A stretch of 64,000 nucleotides of DNA from Candidatus Pantoea formicae (GCF_011752625.1 NZ_VWXD01000004.1:248001-312000); one strand, 5' to 3'. Counted from the first letter of the stretch, positions 44,117-53,537 are shown. The notes: generated by a model from the sequence alone, not told the origin. Numbers and translations: made by a program.

Positions 44117-45333
44117 CGTTCTTGACGGGCGACAGTACCGGAGATCTCAATACCCCGCGTCTCCCGCCCAAAGGCGACAAACACGCAAATGAGTACCGCC
44201 ACCGTACCCGCAACTATCGCCATTCCCAGTCCATAGTTGCCGCCGTGCGCCTCAGCAATGCGTGCCTGCAAGGTAGCATTGACTGAGGCGATCAAATTCC
44301 CCAATTGATAGACAAAGCCCGGCAGCACAGCGCGAGCATTCGCAGGTACCAACTCGGTCAGATAGGTCGGCACAACGCCCCACGCACCTTGCACCATAAA
44401 CTGCATCAGGAATGCGCCAATCCCAATCATCCATGAACCGCTCGAAAACGCCCACAATGGCAAGACAGGCAGTGCAAGGAAAGACGCCAGCATAATCGCT
44501 TTCTTACGGCCAATACGCTCTGACAACGCACCAAAGGTGATACCACCGAGCATCGCCGCAATATTGTAGCTGATGGCGATAATACTCACGGTGTGCGGGT
44601 CAAATTGATGCTGCACTTTCAGGAAGGTGGGATAAAGATCCTGGGTACCGTGGCTAAAGAAGTTAAAGCAGGCCATCAGCAGCACCATGTAGACACAGAG
44701 CTTCCAGTGCTGACGGATAATCGGCAGCAGTGCCGTGCTCTCTTTACGTTCACGCGCGGCCAGCCACACCGGTGATTCCGGTACTTTGAAGTAGATAAAC
44801 GGCAGCAGCAAAATCGGCAATGCACCAATCAGGAACATGCCACGCCAACCGACCGTTTCGAAAAACAGTCCAAAGATAATCGATGCCAGCAGATAGCCGC
44901 ACGGATAACCCGCCTGGAAAATGCCAGACATCAGACCGCGCGAGCGATCAGGGATAGTTTCCAGCGCCAGTGAGGATGCCACGCCCCAGATGCCGCCCAT
45001 CGCCACACCATAAATCACGCGAAACGCCAGGAATGCGGTGAAATTGGGTGACCATGCAGAGAGCAGCTCAAAGAGCGAGAACATCACGATATTGAGCATC
45101 AGAATCGGTCGGCGGCCATATTTTTCGGCCAGACGACCAAAGATCAATGCGCCGATCGGTCGAACCGCCAGCGTAAGCATAATGGCAATGGAAACATCGG
45201 AGACGCTGGTGTTGAAATACTGGGCAAGATCGCTGAGTACAAACACCAGGATAAAGAAGTCGAACGCATCCAGCGTCCAGCTGGCGAAACTGGCAAAAGC
45301 CACGTTTCGCTGGGTCGCAGTCCAGTTAAACAT
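44113..45333 (-). CDS. Major facilitator transporter, sialate/carboxylate symporter type
   Basis: 406 residues with twelve predicted membrane helices and the MFS signature GRLAEKYGRRPILM between helices 2 and 3, repeated as GALSERIGRKKAIM in the second half. The opening SFASWTLDAFDFFILVFVL resembles sialic-acid and aromatic-acid proton symporters. The substrate is unknown. It lies downstream of the nucleoside hydrolase on the same strand, but a 285-base gap with possible promoter elements separates them, so it may be independent. That gap shows only a short hairpin (CCGCAA/TTGCGG near 45530). Confidence 0.85.
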   Translation of the reverse strand: MFNWTATQRNVAFASFASWTLDAFDFFILVFVLSDLAQYFNTSVSDVSIAIMLTLAVRPIGALIFGRLAEKYGRRPILMLNIVMFSLFELLSAWSPNFTAFLAFRVIYGVAMGGIWGVASSLALETIPDRSRGLMSGIFQAGYPCGYLLASIIFGLFFETVGWRGMFLIGALPILLLPFIYFKVPESPVWLAARERKESTALLPIIRQHWKLCVYMVLLMACFNFFSHGTQDLYPTFLKVQHQFDPHTVSIIAISYNIAAMLGGITFGALSERIGRKKAIMLASFLALPVLPLWAFSSGSWMIGIGAFLMQFMVQGAWGVVPTYLTELVPANARAVLPGFVYQLGNLIASVNATLQARIAEAHGGNYGLGMAIVAGTVAVLICVFVAFGRETRGIEISGTVARQER

Positions 45334-45618
45334 AGGGGTATCCTGTCTGATTATTCCCGGCTCATTGACCGGAATTTATTGGAACGTTATCCAGCGAATG
45401 ATTTCACTGGTTATTATTGTGTTAACCATTTGTATATAGCATGTCAGAAAGAAGGGCTGCGGTAGGGAATTGTCAGGGAGTAATTCGGCTTGTAAGCAGG
45501 CGTGTCGGGGATTAGAGCAACGCACCGCAAGGTTGCGGCGCAATGTTTTGTGCCAAGGTAACACGGCGAAAGAGGTCAGTTTATGCGATAAATGGCGCTG
45601 CCACTGACCATCCTGTCA

Positions 45619-46602
45619 TCAACGCTTCAATCCATTGAACGCTTTTTCAATCATCTCCAGCAACAGTCCATTGTTAACCGTTTGCATCACATGCACCAGC
45701 GCACCAGCTTGCTGGGGGACACCGATATCCAAACGCAGTGGCGTGCGATAACGCCAGCTTTTACCCCGCGTTGCACCGGCACGCAGTTCGATATCGACGT
45801 GGTAGTCAACGCCATCGGCCACGCGCTGATTCAGTAACCAGGCAACCACCAGCGCATCATGAATCCAACATCCCGGCAAATGGCGAGTGCGGATTGAGTA
45901 ATCAATCCATGGACGCAAGGTTTCACGCACAAACTGAGGCAACGGATGGTCGTTGGCGGTGAGGCGGTTGAGATCCTGGTGGGTCATCAGCGTCTGCGTC
46001 GTGGCATCCATCGGCACCAGCGTGATAGTCGCACCGCTGTGCAACACCTGATGCGCAGCTTCAGGGTCGAGGCCAAAGTTGGTGTCTTTAATGTAATCAT
46101 CCAGTGAGAACACCCCGCCCATGATCACGATCTCCGCCACGGATTCTGCCATCTGCGGATAACGTTGCAGTGCCTGTGCGACGTTGGTCAATGGACCGAT
46201 CGCAACCAAGGTGAACTCACCGGGGTTATCACAAATCAGCTGCCCCATCACGCCTGCTGCATCATTGCCATCGGCCGCCAGCATCTGAGGCTGACGCACC
46301 CCACGCCACAGCTCCCCGAGTTTTTCATCCTGAACCCCATCGAGACGGGCACGCCACGGCGCAGGATCTTCCCGCAGCGCCTGCAATGCACCCTGTACCA
46401 CGGGAATATTCAGGCCAAGGCGCTGCAACAGATCCTTGGCAACACGCGCACCTAGCGCGCTTGGCGTATTACCGGTGACGGTAGTAATCAGCTCAACCGA
46501 CAACGATGGCGAAGCCAACGCCAATGCCAGCGCAAGGCCGTCATCTGTATTGGCACCGGCGATGCCATTCCCTGGATCACAATCAATAATCAGTCTTTTC
46601 AT
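45619..46602 (-). CDS. Inosine-uridine type nucleoside hydrolase
   Basis: 327 residues of the IUNH family, which splits ribonucleosides into base and ribose. The N-terminal calcium-binding motif is enlarged: D7-C-D9-PGNGIAGANT-D20-D21, where classical members have D-x-D-x-x-x-D-D. The other metal and ribose ligands are recognisable (GPLTNVAQAL, EIVIMGGVF, NFGLDPEAAH, and the active-site histidine in IHDALVVAWLL). The start codon is 12 bases after the LacI-type regulator, without an obvious ribosome binding site. Together with the transporter and regulator it probably forms a nucleoside-use operon. Confidence 0.9.
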   Translation of the reverse strand: MKRLIIDCDPGNGIAGANTDDGLALALALASPSLSVELITTVTGNTPSALGARVAKDLLQRLGLNIPVVQGALQALREDPAPWRARLDGVQDEKLGELWRGVRQPQMLAADGNDAAGVMGQLICDNPGEFTLVAIGPLTNVAQALQRYPQMAESVAEIVIMGGVFSLDDYIKDTNFGLDPEAAHQVLHSGATITLVPMDATTQTLMTHQDLNRLTANDHPLPQFVRETLRPWIDYSIRTRHLPGCWIHDALVVAWLLNQRVADGVDYHVDIELRAGATRGKSWRYRTPLRLDIGVPQQAGALVHVMQTVNNGLLLEMIEKAFNGLKR

Positions 46603-46614
46603 ATATTTATAAGT

Positions 46615-47637
46615 TTATTTTTGTTGAGTAAGTTGGCAGCCACAGGACTCACCGATTTCGAGGTAGTGAGGAAATTCTGCCAGTTGCGCGTCGCCATCCC
46701 AGTTTTTCAGCATGGCTATAGCGCTGCGTGCCATTTCACGCAGCGGTTGACGTACGGTGGTCAGCGTGGGGACATGAAACGCCGACTGGTCAGTACCGTT
46801 GAAACACACCAGCGCCACATCATGAGGCACGCGCAATCCATGCTCTGAGAGTGCGCGAATGCAGCCAATCGCCTGGCCTTCATTACTGGTAAACAGCGCA
46901 CGCGGAATGCGTCCACTGGCAATCATCTGTTTAGCGGCGTCATAACCACCTTGCCGCGTATAACTGGCTGGAAAAATTTGAGCCTCATCAATCTGTAAGC
47001 CTGCTTCCGCCATGGCGTCGCGCCAGCCCTGAATACGATCCTGGGCGTTGAGCATATCCAGCGGACCACTGATCATGCCCACCTGCTGATAGCCGTGGCT
47101 GAGGAGATGTGCCGTCACCTGTCGCGAGGCTTCACGTTCATTAACGCGCAACATACTGACGCCGGGACGCGGCTCAACGCGATCCAGCATGACAAAGGGG
47201 GTGCCGCTGGCCTGAATCACATCAATGTAGGGATGGCGATCGACGCTGTTGTAAAACAGGCCATCAACCTGGCGATTTAATAAACCCTGAATCAGTTCCA
47301 GCTCACGTTTGCGATCATCCCCGGCATCGCCCAGCAACATGACGTGGCCGTGGTTAAGCGACTCCTGTAACAGCACATGCGCCATTGAGGCAACGAAGGG
47401 GTTGCTGATGTTCGGCACCACTAAACCAAAGGTTTTGGTGCTACCGGAGGCCAACGCGCGCGCTACGGCATTGGGCCGATAACCCGTTTGTTTTATCGCC
47501 TCCAGTACACGCTGACGCGTGGCTTCTGCCACCGGACGCGGACCGTTGTTTATGACGTAACTCACTACCGCCACTGAGGTTCCGGCGACTTTTGCCACAT
47601 CACTGCGTGTCACATTTCCGCTTGGAGATTTCGCCAA
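46615..47637 (-). CDS. LacI-family transcriptional regulator
   Basis: 340 residues from a TTG at 47637, which has GAGG eight bases upstream. A further 17 codons are open to 47688, but they run through a perfect stem-loop and are unlikely to be translated; GTG 47613 is another option. The helix-turn-helix is VTRSDVAKVAGTSVAVVSYV followed by a hinge helix (NAVARALASGSTK). The rest is a periplasmic-binding-protein-like ligand domain. It probably controls the transporter and the nucleoside hydrolase on either side, with a ribose-containing ligand; this is inference from context. Confidence 0.88.
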   Translation of the reverse strand: MAKSPSGNVTRSDVAKVAGTSVAVVSYVINNGPRPVAEATRQRVLEAIKQTGYRPNAVARALASGSTKTFGLVVPNISNPFVASMAHVLLQESLNHGHVMLLGDAGDDRKRELELIQGLLNRQVDGLFYNSVDRHPYIDVIQASGTPFVMLDRVEPRPGVSMLRVNEREASRQVTAHLLSHGYQQVGMISGPLDMLNAQDRIQGWRDAMAEAGLQIDEAQIFPASYTRQGGYDAAKQMIASGRIPRALFTSNEGQAIGCIRALSEHGLRVPHDVALVCFNGTDQSAFHVPTLTTVRQPLREMARSAIAMLKNWDGDAQLAEFPHYLEIGESCGCQLTQQK

Positions 47638-47657
47638 TGCTCTTGCCTCTGCATAAA

Positions 47658-47687
47658 TGCCATTGGCCGGAATCCCGGCCAATGGCA
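47658..47687 (-). terminator. 13-bp stem-loop between transporter and regulator
   Basis: A perfect inverted repeat, TGCCATTGGCCGG and CCGGCCAATGGCA, with a four-base loop lies 26 bases after the transporter stop codon. On the minus strand only a short TTTATG follows, so it may be a weak terminator, an mRNA-stabilising element or an attenuator between the two cistrons. Confidence 0.7.
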
Positions 47688-47713
47688 ACGTTTAATTCAC
47701 ATCCCGCTACGCG

Positions 47714-49108
47714 CTAGATTGCATCTTCTGGCAGATTGAGATCGCGTCCACGCGTTTCCGGCGCCACAAATGTGGTCAGGAAACCGATGGTTGCCATCGC
47801 GGAAAAGTACACCGCAATCGCCCACCAGTGACCGGTAAAGGACAACAACGCTGCAGCCACTAAAGGTGCAGTCCCTCCAGAAAGGATAGACCCCAGCTCT
47901 TTCGCGACCGCCATCTTGGTGTAACGGTGCTTTACACCGAACAGCTCAACACCCCATGCGGCCTGTACACCAAAGATGCCCAGCGAAGCTAATGCCATTC
48001 CCACCACAATCACGGGGATCACAATCGCCGGGTCGTGGCTGTCCATCAGGCTGAAGGCAGGCCAGGCGTAGACCATCAGTAACAGGCAGAAAACACGATA
48101 GGTGATGCGACGGCCAAAACGGTCAGAGAGCCAACCGGCGAAAGGAATGATCAGGAAACCGAGTACGGAGGCGATAAAGACCGCAGTGGTGGGTACGGAT
48201 TTGTCGAGCATCAACACTTTGGCGACATATCCCACAATAAAGCCCTGCGCCAGATAGGAGGGTCCGTTCTCGCCGATACGCAGGCCGACCATGGTCCAGA
48301 ATGCGCGGCTGCGCTGCCAGAAGCTGCGGGTATCACTTTCAGAGGCAGCATGCTGCAGAGTGGTGTTACGCTCGGCTTGCAACTCCGCCTGCTGGCGTTC
48401 GAAGACCGGGGTCTCACGCAGATGACGACGAATCCACAGCGCGACGACTGCAATCAATACACTACTGAGGAATGGAATGCGCCAGCCCCATGCGAGCAGG
48501 CTCTCTTTATCCATTTGAATCACCGCCAGCCATACCAGCGAGGCGATCAACGTACCGCTGTTAGAACCCAAGGCAATCACAGAAGAAACCAAGCCACGGC
48601 GTTCTACCGGTGCGTATTCACCCAGCATAACGGTACCGCCAGAGAGTTCGGCACCCGCCCCTAAACCTTGAGTAAAGCGCAGTAATACCAGACAAGCAGG
48701 CGCCCAGACGCCAATGCTGGCATAGGAAGGGATCAGGCCGATAAGGGTAGTGGAAGCGCCCATCAAGATAATGGTGGCGATCATGACTGTTTTACGACCT
48801 TTACGATCGCCTATCCAACCAAACAGCAAAGCACCAATTGGACGAGCGATAAAACCCACTGACCAAGTGGCAAAACTTGAAAGCAGAGCCATGGTCGGGG
48901 TGGCGTTAGGGAAAAACACATCGCCAAAAATGATACCGGCAGCCAGGCCATAGAGCGCGAAATCCGCATATTCCATTGCCGTGCCAAGCCAACATGAGAA
49001 AGTAGCACGCCAGAAATCTTTGCGGCCTGAAGAGGTTTCCAACCGCGCGTCAGCGGCTGAAGAAGAGGTCAGTGAAGTTTGTTGCGAAACGGACTGATGT
49101 ACCGTCAT
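47714..49108 (-). CDS. MHS-family metabolite:H+ symporter
   Basis: 464 residues from ATG 49108 (AGGGA ten bases upstream); the frame is open to 49207 but that part has no family similarity. Twelve membrane helices, with the MHS/MFS loop GWIGDRKGRKTVM and its counterpart GWLSDRFGRRITYR, plus FTQGLGAGAELSGG in helix 4. Relatives carry shikimate, alpha-ketoglutarate or other organic acids. Given the linked LacI regulator and nucleoside hydrolase, a nucleoside-related or organic-acid substrate is possible, but the sequence does not say which. Confidence 0.88.
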   Translation of the reverse strand: MTVHQSVSQQTSLTSSSAADARLETSSGRKDFWRATFSCWLGTAMEYADFALYGLAAGIIFGDVFFPNATPTMALLSSFATWSVGFIARPIGALLFGWIGDRKGRKTVMIATIILMGASTTLIGLIPSYASIGVWAPACLVLLRFTQGLGAGAELSGGTVMLGEYAPVERRGLVSSVIALGSNSGTLIASLVWLAVIQMDKESLLAWGWRIPFLSSVLIAVVALWIRRHLRETPVFERQQAELQAERNTTLQHAASESDTRSFWQRSRAFWTMVGLRIGENGPSYLAQGFIVGYVAKVLMLDKSVPTTAVFIASVLGFLIIPFAGWLSDRFGRRITYRVFCLLLMVYAWPAFSLMDSHDPAIVIPVIVVGMALASLGIFGVQAAWGVELFGVKHRYTKMAVAKELGSILSGGTAPLVAAALLSFTGHWWAIAVYFSAMATIGFLTTFVAPETRGRDLNLPEDAI

Positions 49109-49689
49109 AACCATTTCCCTGAAATAGGTGAAAACAGCAAACGCCCTTCCGTGGGACGGTTCCCTTGCAACAAGCGGAACTCCCCGGTGGCGACGTTCAG
49201 TGGGCAAACCTGGATGAAAGTCAAAGAATTCCCCTGGTGTTGGAATTCGCTTCTTCGCCTGTTCTCGCCGATGTTTTTTTCATCGGTCGCATTAGTGAGG
49301 CAAATGTAACTGGGTCATCTCAAGGCCAACTTCGTCACTGGCACCGTGAGTTATCACTGTGGACACAGTCTATCTACGCGCGTAGATAAATCAAGTGATA
49401 AAAGTGAAAACAATTAATTTATCTTCACTATAGCTCGGGTGAAAAAGACAAAAATGGCGTCAATTCATGACATTACATCTAATGCGCGTAACAAAAAAAT
49501 CGTCATACCGCGTGTAACTAACGATTATTGCTTATCATTAACGGCGTGGTGGCTGATCCTTCATCGCGCTTTTTTTCGCACAGTTCAGTTAAGCTTTGAT
49601 GACAATTGCGAATTAATCTTAAAACCGGGCTTTGCGTGCGGTTTGTTCTACACCTGCATTACACTGAACAAAAATCAATCAGGATCCTT
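49109..49689. other. Intergenic region holding the transporter operon promoter
   Basis: About 580 bases between divergent genes. Apart from the palindrome at 49371-49388 and a short hairpin CGATG/CATCG near 49273, nothing is clear. Short open frames on the plus strand lack ribosome binding sites and are not called. Confidence 0.6.
49371..49388. promoter_or_regulatory. 18-bp palindrome, candidate LacI-type operator
   Basis: TATCTACGCGCGTAGATA is a perfect palindrome with a central CG, the usual symmetry of LacI-family operators. It lies 263 bases upstream of the first gene of the transporter-regulator-hydrolase operon and about 300 bases before the phosphatase gene. It may be the autoregulatory site of the LacI-type protein. 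Confidence 0.55.
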
Positions 49690-50244
49690 ATGACCATCAT
49701 CCTCATGCGACACGGAAAACCCGACCATCCTGTGAGCGGCCGCTTCTCCGCAAGCGCGCTAGCTGACTGGTGCGAAGGTTACGATTTGGCGGATATATGC
49801 GACTCGCCTCCTCCCCGCAGCATGGCGATTGCGCAAAAAGCCCATGTGATCGCCTCCAGCCCGCTGCCACGGGCACGTTCGTCCTTGGCGCGTCTTGGGC
49901 TGCAACCTCATGATGTCGATGATCTTTTCAGTGAAGTCGCGATGCCAATGCTATCGTTTGAACGGCTGCATCTCCCACTCACTGTGTGGCTGGCGTTGTT
50001 GCGCCTACTCTGGTTGTGCGGCTACGCGGGGCATGTCGAGTCAGTTAAACATGCGCGGGCCCGCGCCAGTCAGGCGGCGGATAAGCTGGTGGCGCTGTCG
50101 AATCAAGGCACCGTCTTACTGGTTGGCCATGGCATCATGAACAAAATCATTGCCCGTGAATTACGTAAGCGCGGCTGGCAAGCAGAGAAACATGCCAGCA
50201 GCCGCCACTGGAGCAGTGCGATTTATCATCGACCGTTTATTTAA
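49690..50244 (+). CDS. Histidine phosphatase superfamily protein
   Basis: 184 residues from ATG 49690, behind AGGATCCTT. The catalytic motif LMRHGKP (R-H-G) is at the N-terminus, and the second histidine is in VLLVGHGIMNKII. A phosphoarginine or phosphohistidine type cannot be told apart by eye; SixA- or phosphoglycerate-mutase-like roles are both possible. A hydrophobic segment (LTVWLALLRLLWLCGYAG) in the middle is unusual and may be membrane-associated. It converges with the beta-propeller gene and overlaps it by eight bases. Confidence 0.8.
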   Translation: MTIILMRHGKPDHPVSGRFSASALADWCEGYDLADICDSPPPRSMAIAQKAHVIASSPLPRARSSLARLGLQPHDVDDLFSEVAMPMLSFERLHLPLTVWLALLRLLWLCGYAGHVESVKHARARASQAADKLVALSNQGTVLLVGHGIMNKIIARELRKRGWQAEKHASSRHWSSAIYHRPFI

Positions 50245-51187
50245 TCTGGAAATAGCTCAAGACTTCACAACCGGTGCCAGCCGTCGGTGTGGCAACCACC
50301 TGCAGCTGTTGCAGATCAATCACACTCAGCGTGCCATCACCCTCGTTGGCAATAAGCAAGGTACGATTGTCCGCACTAAAACAGCCATCCATCGGTTTAT
50401 TGCCAACCTGAATATCGCCAAGCGGGTTGAGCAGGTCATCAAACAGGGTGACTACCGGTTCTTGATCGCCAATGGCGACCAGGCGTTCACCGTTGGCACT
50501 GAAGCGCACCACCTGGCAGGGCTGTTGATGACCGGTTAATTTGATGCGCTGGCGAATGCGATGGCTTTGGCGATCGACCACATAGAGCAGCGGCGCATCC
50601 GCCGCGCTGGCCACCAGATAAGGGTGTTTCGGTGAAGCCGCGATCCCTGAAATAGGGCCGGGAAGCAGAATGTTGTCGATAATACGCCCTTCCGCCTCAC
50701 ACAAATCGACGACGGTGATGCTGGCGTCCTCTTCGTTTTCAGTGAACAACTTACGCCCACTGGGCGACAACGTTAGACGGTGGGCATTATGAGACGGCAA
50801 CTTGATAATTTTCTCTACCTTATCACTCACCGGATCGATGACCGCCACTGCTGCGCTGTTCTCGCAACACAGATACACTTTGCCATCACGGCCCAGTTGG
50901 CCACTGTGTGGCGACTGCAAAGGGGATAAATCAATAAAACCACGGATAAGCCGCTCACGTAAGTCGATAACAGCCACCTTATGGCCGGGATGTGGGTTAT
51001 CACCATGAATGCCATCGCCATAAATGGGCACATAAGCTTTCGCCTGTTCGGGCAGCATTAACAATTCATGTGGACGGGGTGGAAACGCATTCAACTCTTG
51101 CTGCACGGCAAAGGTGTCGGGATCGAGAAACAGGACACGATTTCCCTGCTTATCCACCGCCAGTAACCCACGGTTGTGTGACTGCAT
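50237..51187 (-). CDS. YncE-like beta-propeller protein
   Basis: 316 residues made of about seven repeats of the 40-residue YVTN/lactonase propeller type, for example VYLCCENSAAVAVIDPVSDK and LIANEGDGTLSVIDLQQLQV. No signal peptide is present, so it should stay in the cytosol, unlike periplasmic YncE. A ligand or enzymatic role is not evident. A CAT start at 51187 follows AGGAGG-like bases. Confidence 0.75.
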   Translation of the reverse strand: MQSHNRGLLAVDKQGNRVLFLDPDTFAVQQELNAFPPRPHELLMLPEQAKAYVPIYGDGIHGDNPHPGHKVAVIDLRERLIRGFIDLSPLQSPHSGQLGRDGKVYLCCENSAAVAVIDPVSDKVEKIIKLPSHNAHRLTLSPSGRKLFTENEEDASITVVDLCEAEGRIIDNILLPGPISGIAASPKHPYLVASAADAPLLYVVDRQSHRIRQRIKLTGHQQPCQVVRFSANGERLVAIGDQEPVVTLFDDLLNPLGDIQVGNKPMDGCFSADNRTLLIANEGDGTLSVIDLQQLQVVATPTAGTGCEVLSYFQIK

Positions 51188-51250
51188 AATGCCTCCTTTG
51201 TTTAAACCACCTCGTTTAAGCGTAGCTAACCTGCATCAACGAGGGGTAAA

Positions 51251-51294
51251 TCCAGACCGGGCCAGTGAAAAATCCAGACCGGGCCAGTGAAAAA
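51251..51294. repeat. Two tandem copies of a 22-bp unit
   Basis: The unit TCCAGACCGGGCCAGTGAAA plus two A occurs twice in direct succession, and a third partial copy may begin at 51295 (TGCAG). It is most likely a slippage duplication. Confidence 0.9.
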
Positions 51295-51488
51295 TGCAGC
51301 CATCCTAACCGATCTGTCAGAAGGGGACTTTTAATCCAGGCCGCAGCCATCGCGGCGTTCAGGTTATTTTATTCGGAATAGTCCTAAAGGGCATTAATTA
51401 AAGAATCAGTAATCCAGTCAATTATTTATCGGGAATTTTATGCTTAACGGTTTCTTCATTTTCGGGTTTATCTGAAAGCAAAAGAAAG

Positions 51489-51498
51489 TGGTAGCCTC
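51489..51498 (+). promoter_or_regulatory. ops-like element
   Basis: GTGGTAGCCT differs from the RfaH ops core GCGGTAGNNT at one base. It lies about 130 bases before a capsule-type glycosyltransferase gene, in the place expected for a 5' leader element. A single short match could be chance. Confidence 0.3.
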
Positions 51499-51626
51499 AA
51501 CGACCAGAATGTTTTATTAAGCTGGGGTGAGTACTTTTTACACACAGCCGTGAGGAAACATAAGAGCGCTTAAGTCGCCAGCATCGGGGAATCCTTGCTA
51601 CCATAATCACAATAATTAGGTGCATC

Positions 51627-52640
51627 ATGAATACAAAACGACTCCAGCCAGCGCGTGCGCTGTGGCATAACTGGAAAAGAATCGCCTTTACCAGCCAGAC
51701 AATACTGCAAAAAAAACAGCATACTGCGCACTGCGCGCCGGAGTATGATCCCAACGAAGAGGATAATATCGTTTTGTTTTCTGGCGACAAAGATCTGCCA
51801 GAAATCCCTAAAAAAGTCTGGATGTATTGGGACGATGAGTATTTACCCAAATCAATGATGTTAAATATTCGGAAATTGCGAAAAGATAACCCCGATCACG
51901 ATATTTATTTATTAAACCGTTTAACGGTAAAAGAAGTTCTGCCTGACTTTATTTTTACTTCCACCCAATTAACAGAGCAGCAAAAAAGTGAAGTGATTCG
52001 TCTGGAACTTTTATTGCGTTACGGCGGTATTGCGATTGATTGCAGTACATTTTTATTTGAAGACCTTTCCTGGGTGCATCGCGCACATCAGGAACGTCGT
52101 ATGGATGTGGTTGGCTATTATCGGGAAAATTCGACCGTCAATTATCTGGCCCCAGTGATCGAAAACTGGTTCCTCGCCGCCGCACCCAATAATCCCTTTA
52201 TTCGTGAGTGGCAGAAACAGTATGCCCCCATCAAACACTTGGGTGAGCAGAATTATTTTAATGAGCTCAATAAGCGTGATGATTATGCGCTGTTGACGCA
52301 AAAAATTGATCAACCGCGGCAGCAGTTAGGCTCGCTGGCGCAGCAAGCGGCAATGCGTGAATATCGTCGTGTGAATCTGTTCCTACGTAAATGCGAGGCA
52401 AATGCTTACTTCTATCAACGCCTGAGCGGCTGGAAAAGTGAAACCTTTGCTCACACGGTTTTATTCAACCAGCGGCCCATAACACCACCGCCGGTGATAA
52501 AACTGAGTGGAAATGAGCAATTGCACCTCGATTTCAACCTGCGTCTGGGTAACTACAATCGCAGCAGCCTGCTGGGTGAAATGATGCAACCTCACACACC
52601 TCCTGCGTTGGCCTCACCCATCAACAAAGCGCGCGCGTAG
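51627..52640 (+). CDS. Capsular polysaccharide-type glycosyltransferase (Caps_synth/GT32-like)
   Basis: 337 residues. The segments IPKKVWMYWDDEYLP, LRKDNPDHDIYLLNR and SEVIRLELLLRYGGIAIDCS match the pattern of capsular polysaccharide synthesis glycosyltransferases with a GT-A fold. The usual D-x-D metal motif is represented by I-D-C-S, so its aspartate pair is incomplete in this reading. It is a single gene without other capsule genes nearby, so it probably decorates a surface glycan made elsewhere. Its 3' end overlaps the convergent LysR gene by 27 bases. Confidence 0.82.
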   Translation: MNTKRLQPARALWHNWKRIAFTSQTILQKKQHTAHCAPEYDPNEEDNIVLFSGDKDLPEIPKKVWMYWDDEYLPKSMMLNIRKLRKDNPDHDIYLLNRLTVKEVLPDFIFTSTQLTEQQKSEVIRLELLLRYGGIAIDCSTFLFEDLSWVHRAHQERRMDVVGYYRENSTVNYLAPVIENWFLAAAPNNPFIREWQKQYAPIKHLGEQNYFNELNKRDDYALLTQKIDQPRQQLGSLAQQAAMREYRRVNLFLRKCEANAYFYQRLSGWKSETFAHTVLFNQRPITPPPVIKLSGNEQLHLDFNLRLGNYNRSSLLGEMMQPHTPPALASPINKARA

Positions 52641-53537
52641 CCAGTGAATAAAGGTGGTGACCGCCCGAGGGACCTGTGCAGCATACGGGCGCACCACCCA
52701 TAACCGATCGGCAAAGGCATCTACGGTTTGCCACTGAGGCAGCACCTGTTGCAACGACCCTGCCGCCAACGCTGCGGTGGCGCTGAAATCCGGCAGCATG
52801 GCAATCCCTAAACCTTGCAACGCGGCATCACGGATTGACTCGCTGTTGTTGGTGGCAAAATTGCCCTGAATTTTGACCTGAACCGTATCCTGGCCTCCGC
52901 TCACCGCACGGAAGCGCCATTGTGGCGACTCTAGCCCGCGCGGATAGTACAAACAGTTGTGTTGCTGGAGCGCTTCAGGTATTTGGGGTACACCGTTTTT
53001 TGCCAGATAGGCCGGCGAAGCGACTAATAACGCATGCGTTTCACACAGCGGCAACGCGACATGCGTTTCCGGCAGCGTCTGGCTGTGACGAATAGCCAGA
53101 TCGAAGCCTTCACTGCCGAGAGAGACCAGTCGGTCAGTGACATCCAACTGCAGGCGTACTTGCGGATATTCCCGCAAAAAATCACCAATGATCGGCACCA
53201 GTTGCTGGCGTGCAAAGGCCACAGGTGCACTCACTCTCACCATGCCGCGCACTGGACCCGCTTCATCACGTACGCTGAAAAAACTTTGTGCGATGCGCGC
53301 AAAGGGATCTCGCAACTCATCGACCAACTTTTCCCCGGCCGAAGTTAAACGCACACTGCGCGTGGTACGCTGCACCAGCGAAACTCCTGCCATCTCTTCC
53401 AGCTCTTTGATCTTTTGGCTCATGGCGGCTTTGCTGACATCTAATCGTTCAGCTGCACGGGTAAAACTGCCCAGTTCAGCCAGAACCGTTAGCCAATGCA
53501 AATGCACCCAGAGCGCATCAGTTTTCATTTCTTTCAT
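52614..53537 (-). CDS. LysR-family transcriptional regulator
   Basis: 307 residues. The winged helix-turn-helix is at 15-65 (FTRAAERLDVSKAAMSQKIK), followed by the substrate-binding domain. It belongs to the group close to AaeR/CrgA-type regulators with an RTTRSVRLT segment. It is divergent from the tautomerase gene with a 120-base gap, the usual arrangement for a LysR regulator and its target. Confidence 0.92.
   Translation of the reverse strand: MKEMKTDALWVHLHWLTVLAELGSFTRAAERLDVSKAAMSQKIKELEEMAGVSLVQRTTRSVRLTSAGEKLVDELRDPFARIAQSFFSVRDEAGPVRGMVRVSAPVAFARQQLVPIIGDFLREYPQVRLQLDVTDRLVSLGSEGFDLAIRHSQTLPETHVALPLCETHALLVASPAYLAKNGVPQIPEALQQHNCLYYPRGLESPQWRFRAVSGGQDTVQVKIQGNFATNNSESIRDAALQGLGIAMLPDFSATAALAAGSLQQVLPQWQTVDAFADRLWVVRPYAAQVPRAVTTFIHWLRARFVDG

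Larger units (their letters stand above)
51188..51626. other. Intergenic region before the glycosyltransferase gene
   Basis: About 440 bases. It holds a 22-bp tandem duplication and, 130 bases before the glycosyltransferase start, a sequence similar to the RfaH ops element. The rest is AT-rich with no recognised gene. Confidence 0.6.

Noticed and set aside
49165..49389. 74-codon plus-strand ORF in the gap upstream of the transporter
   Set aside because: It starts at a TTG without ribosome binding site, has no recognisable domain and ends across the palindrome at 49371-49388.
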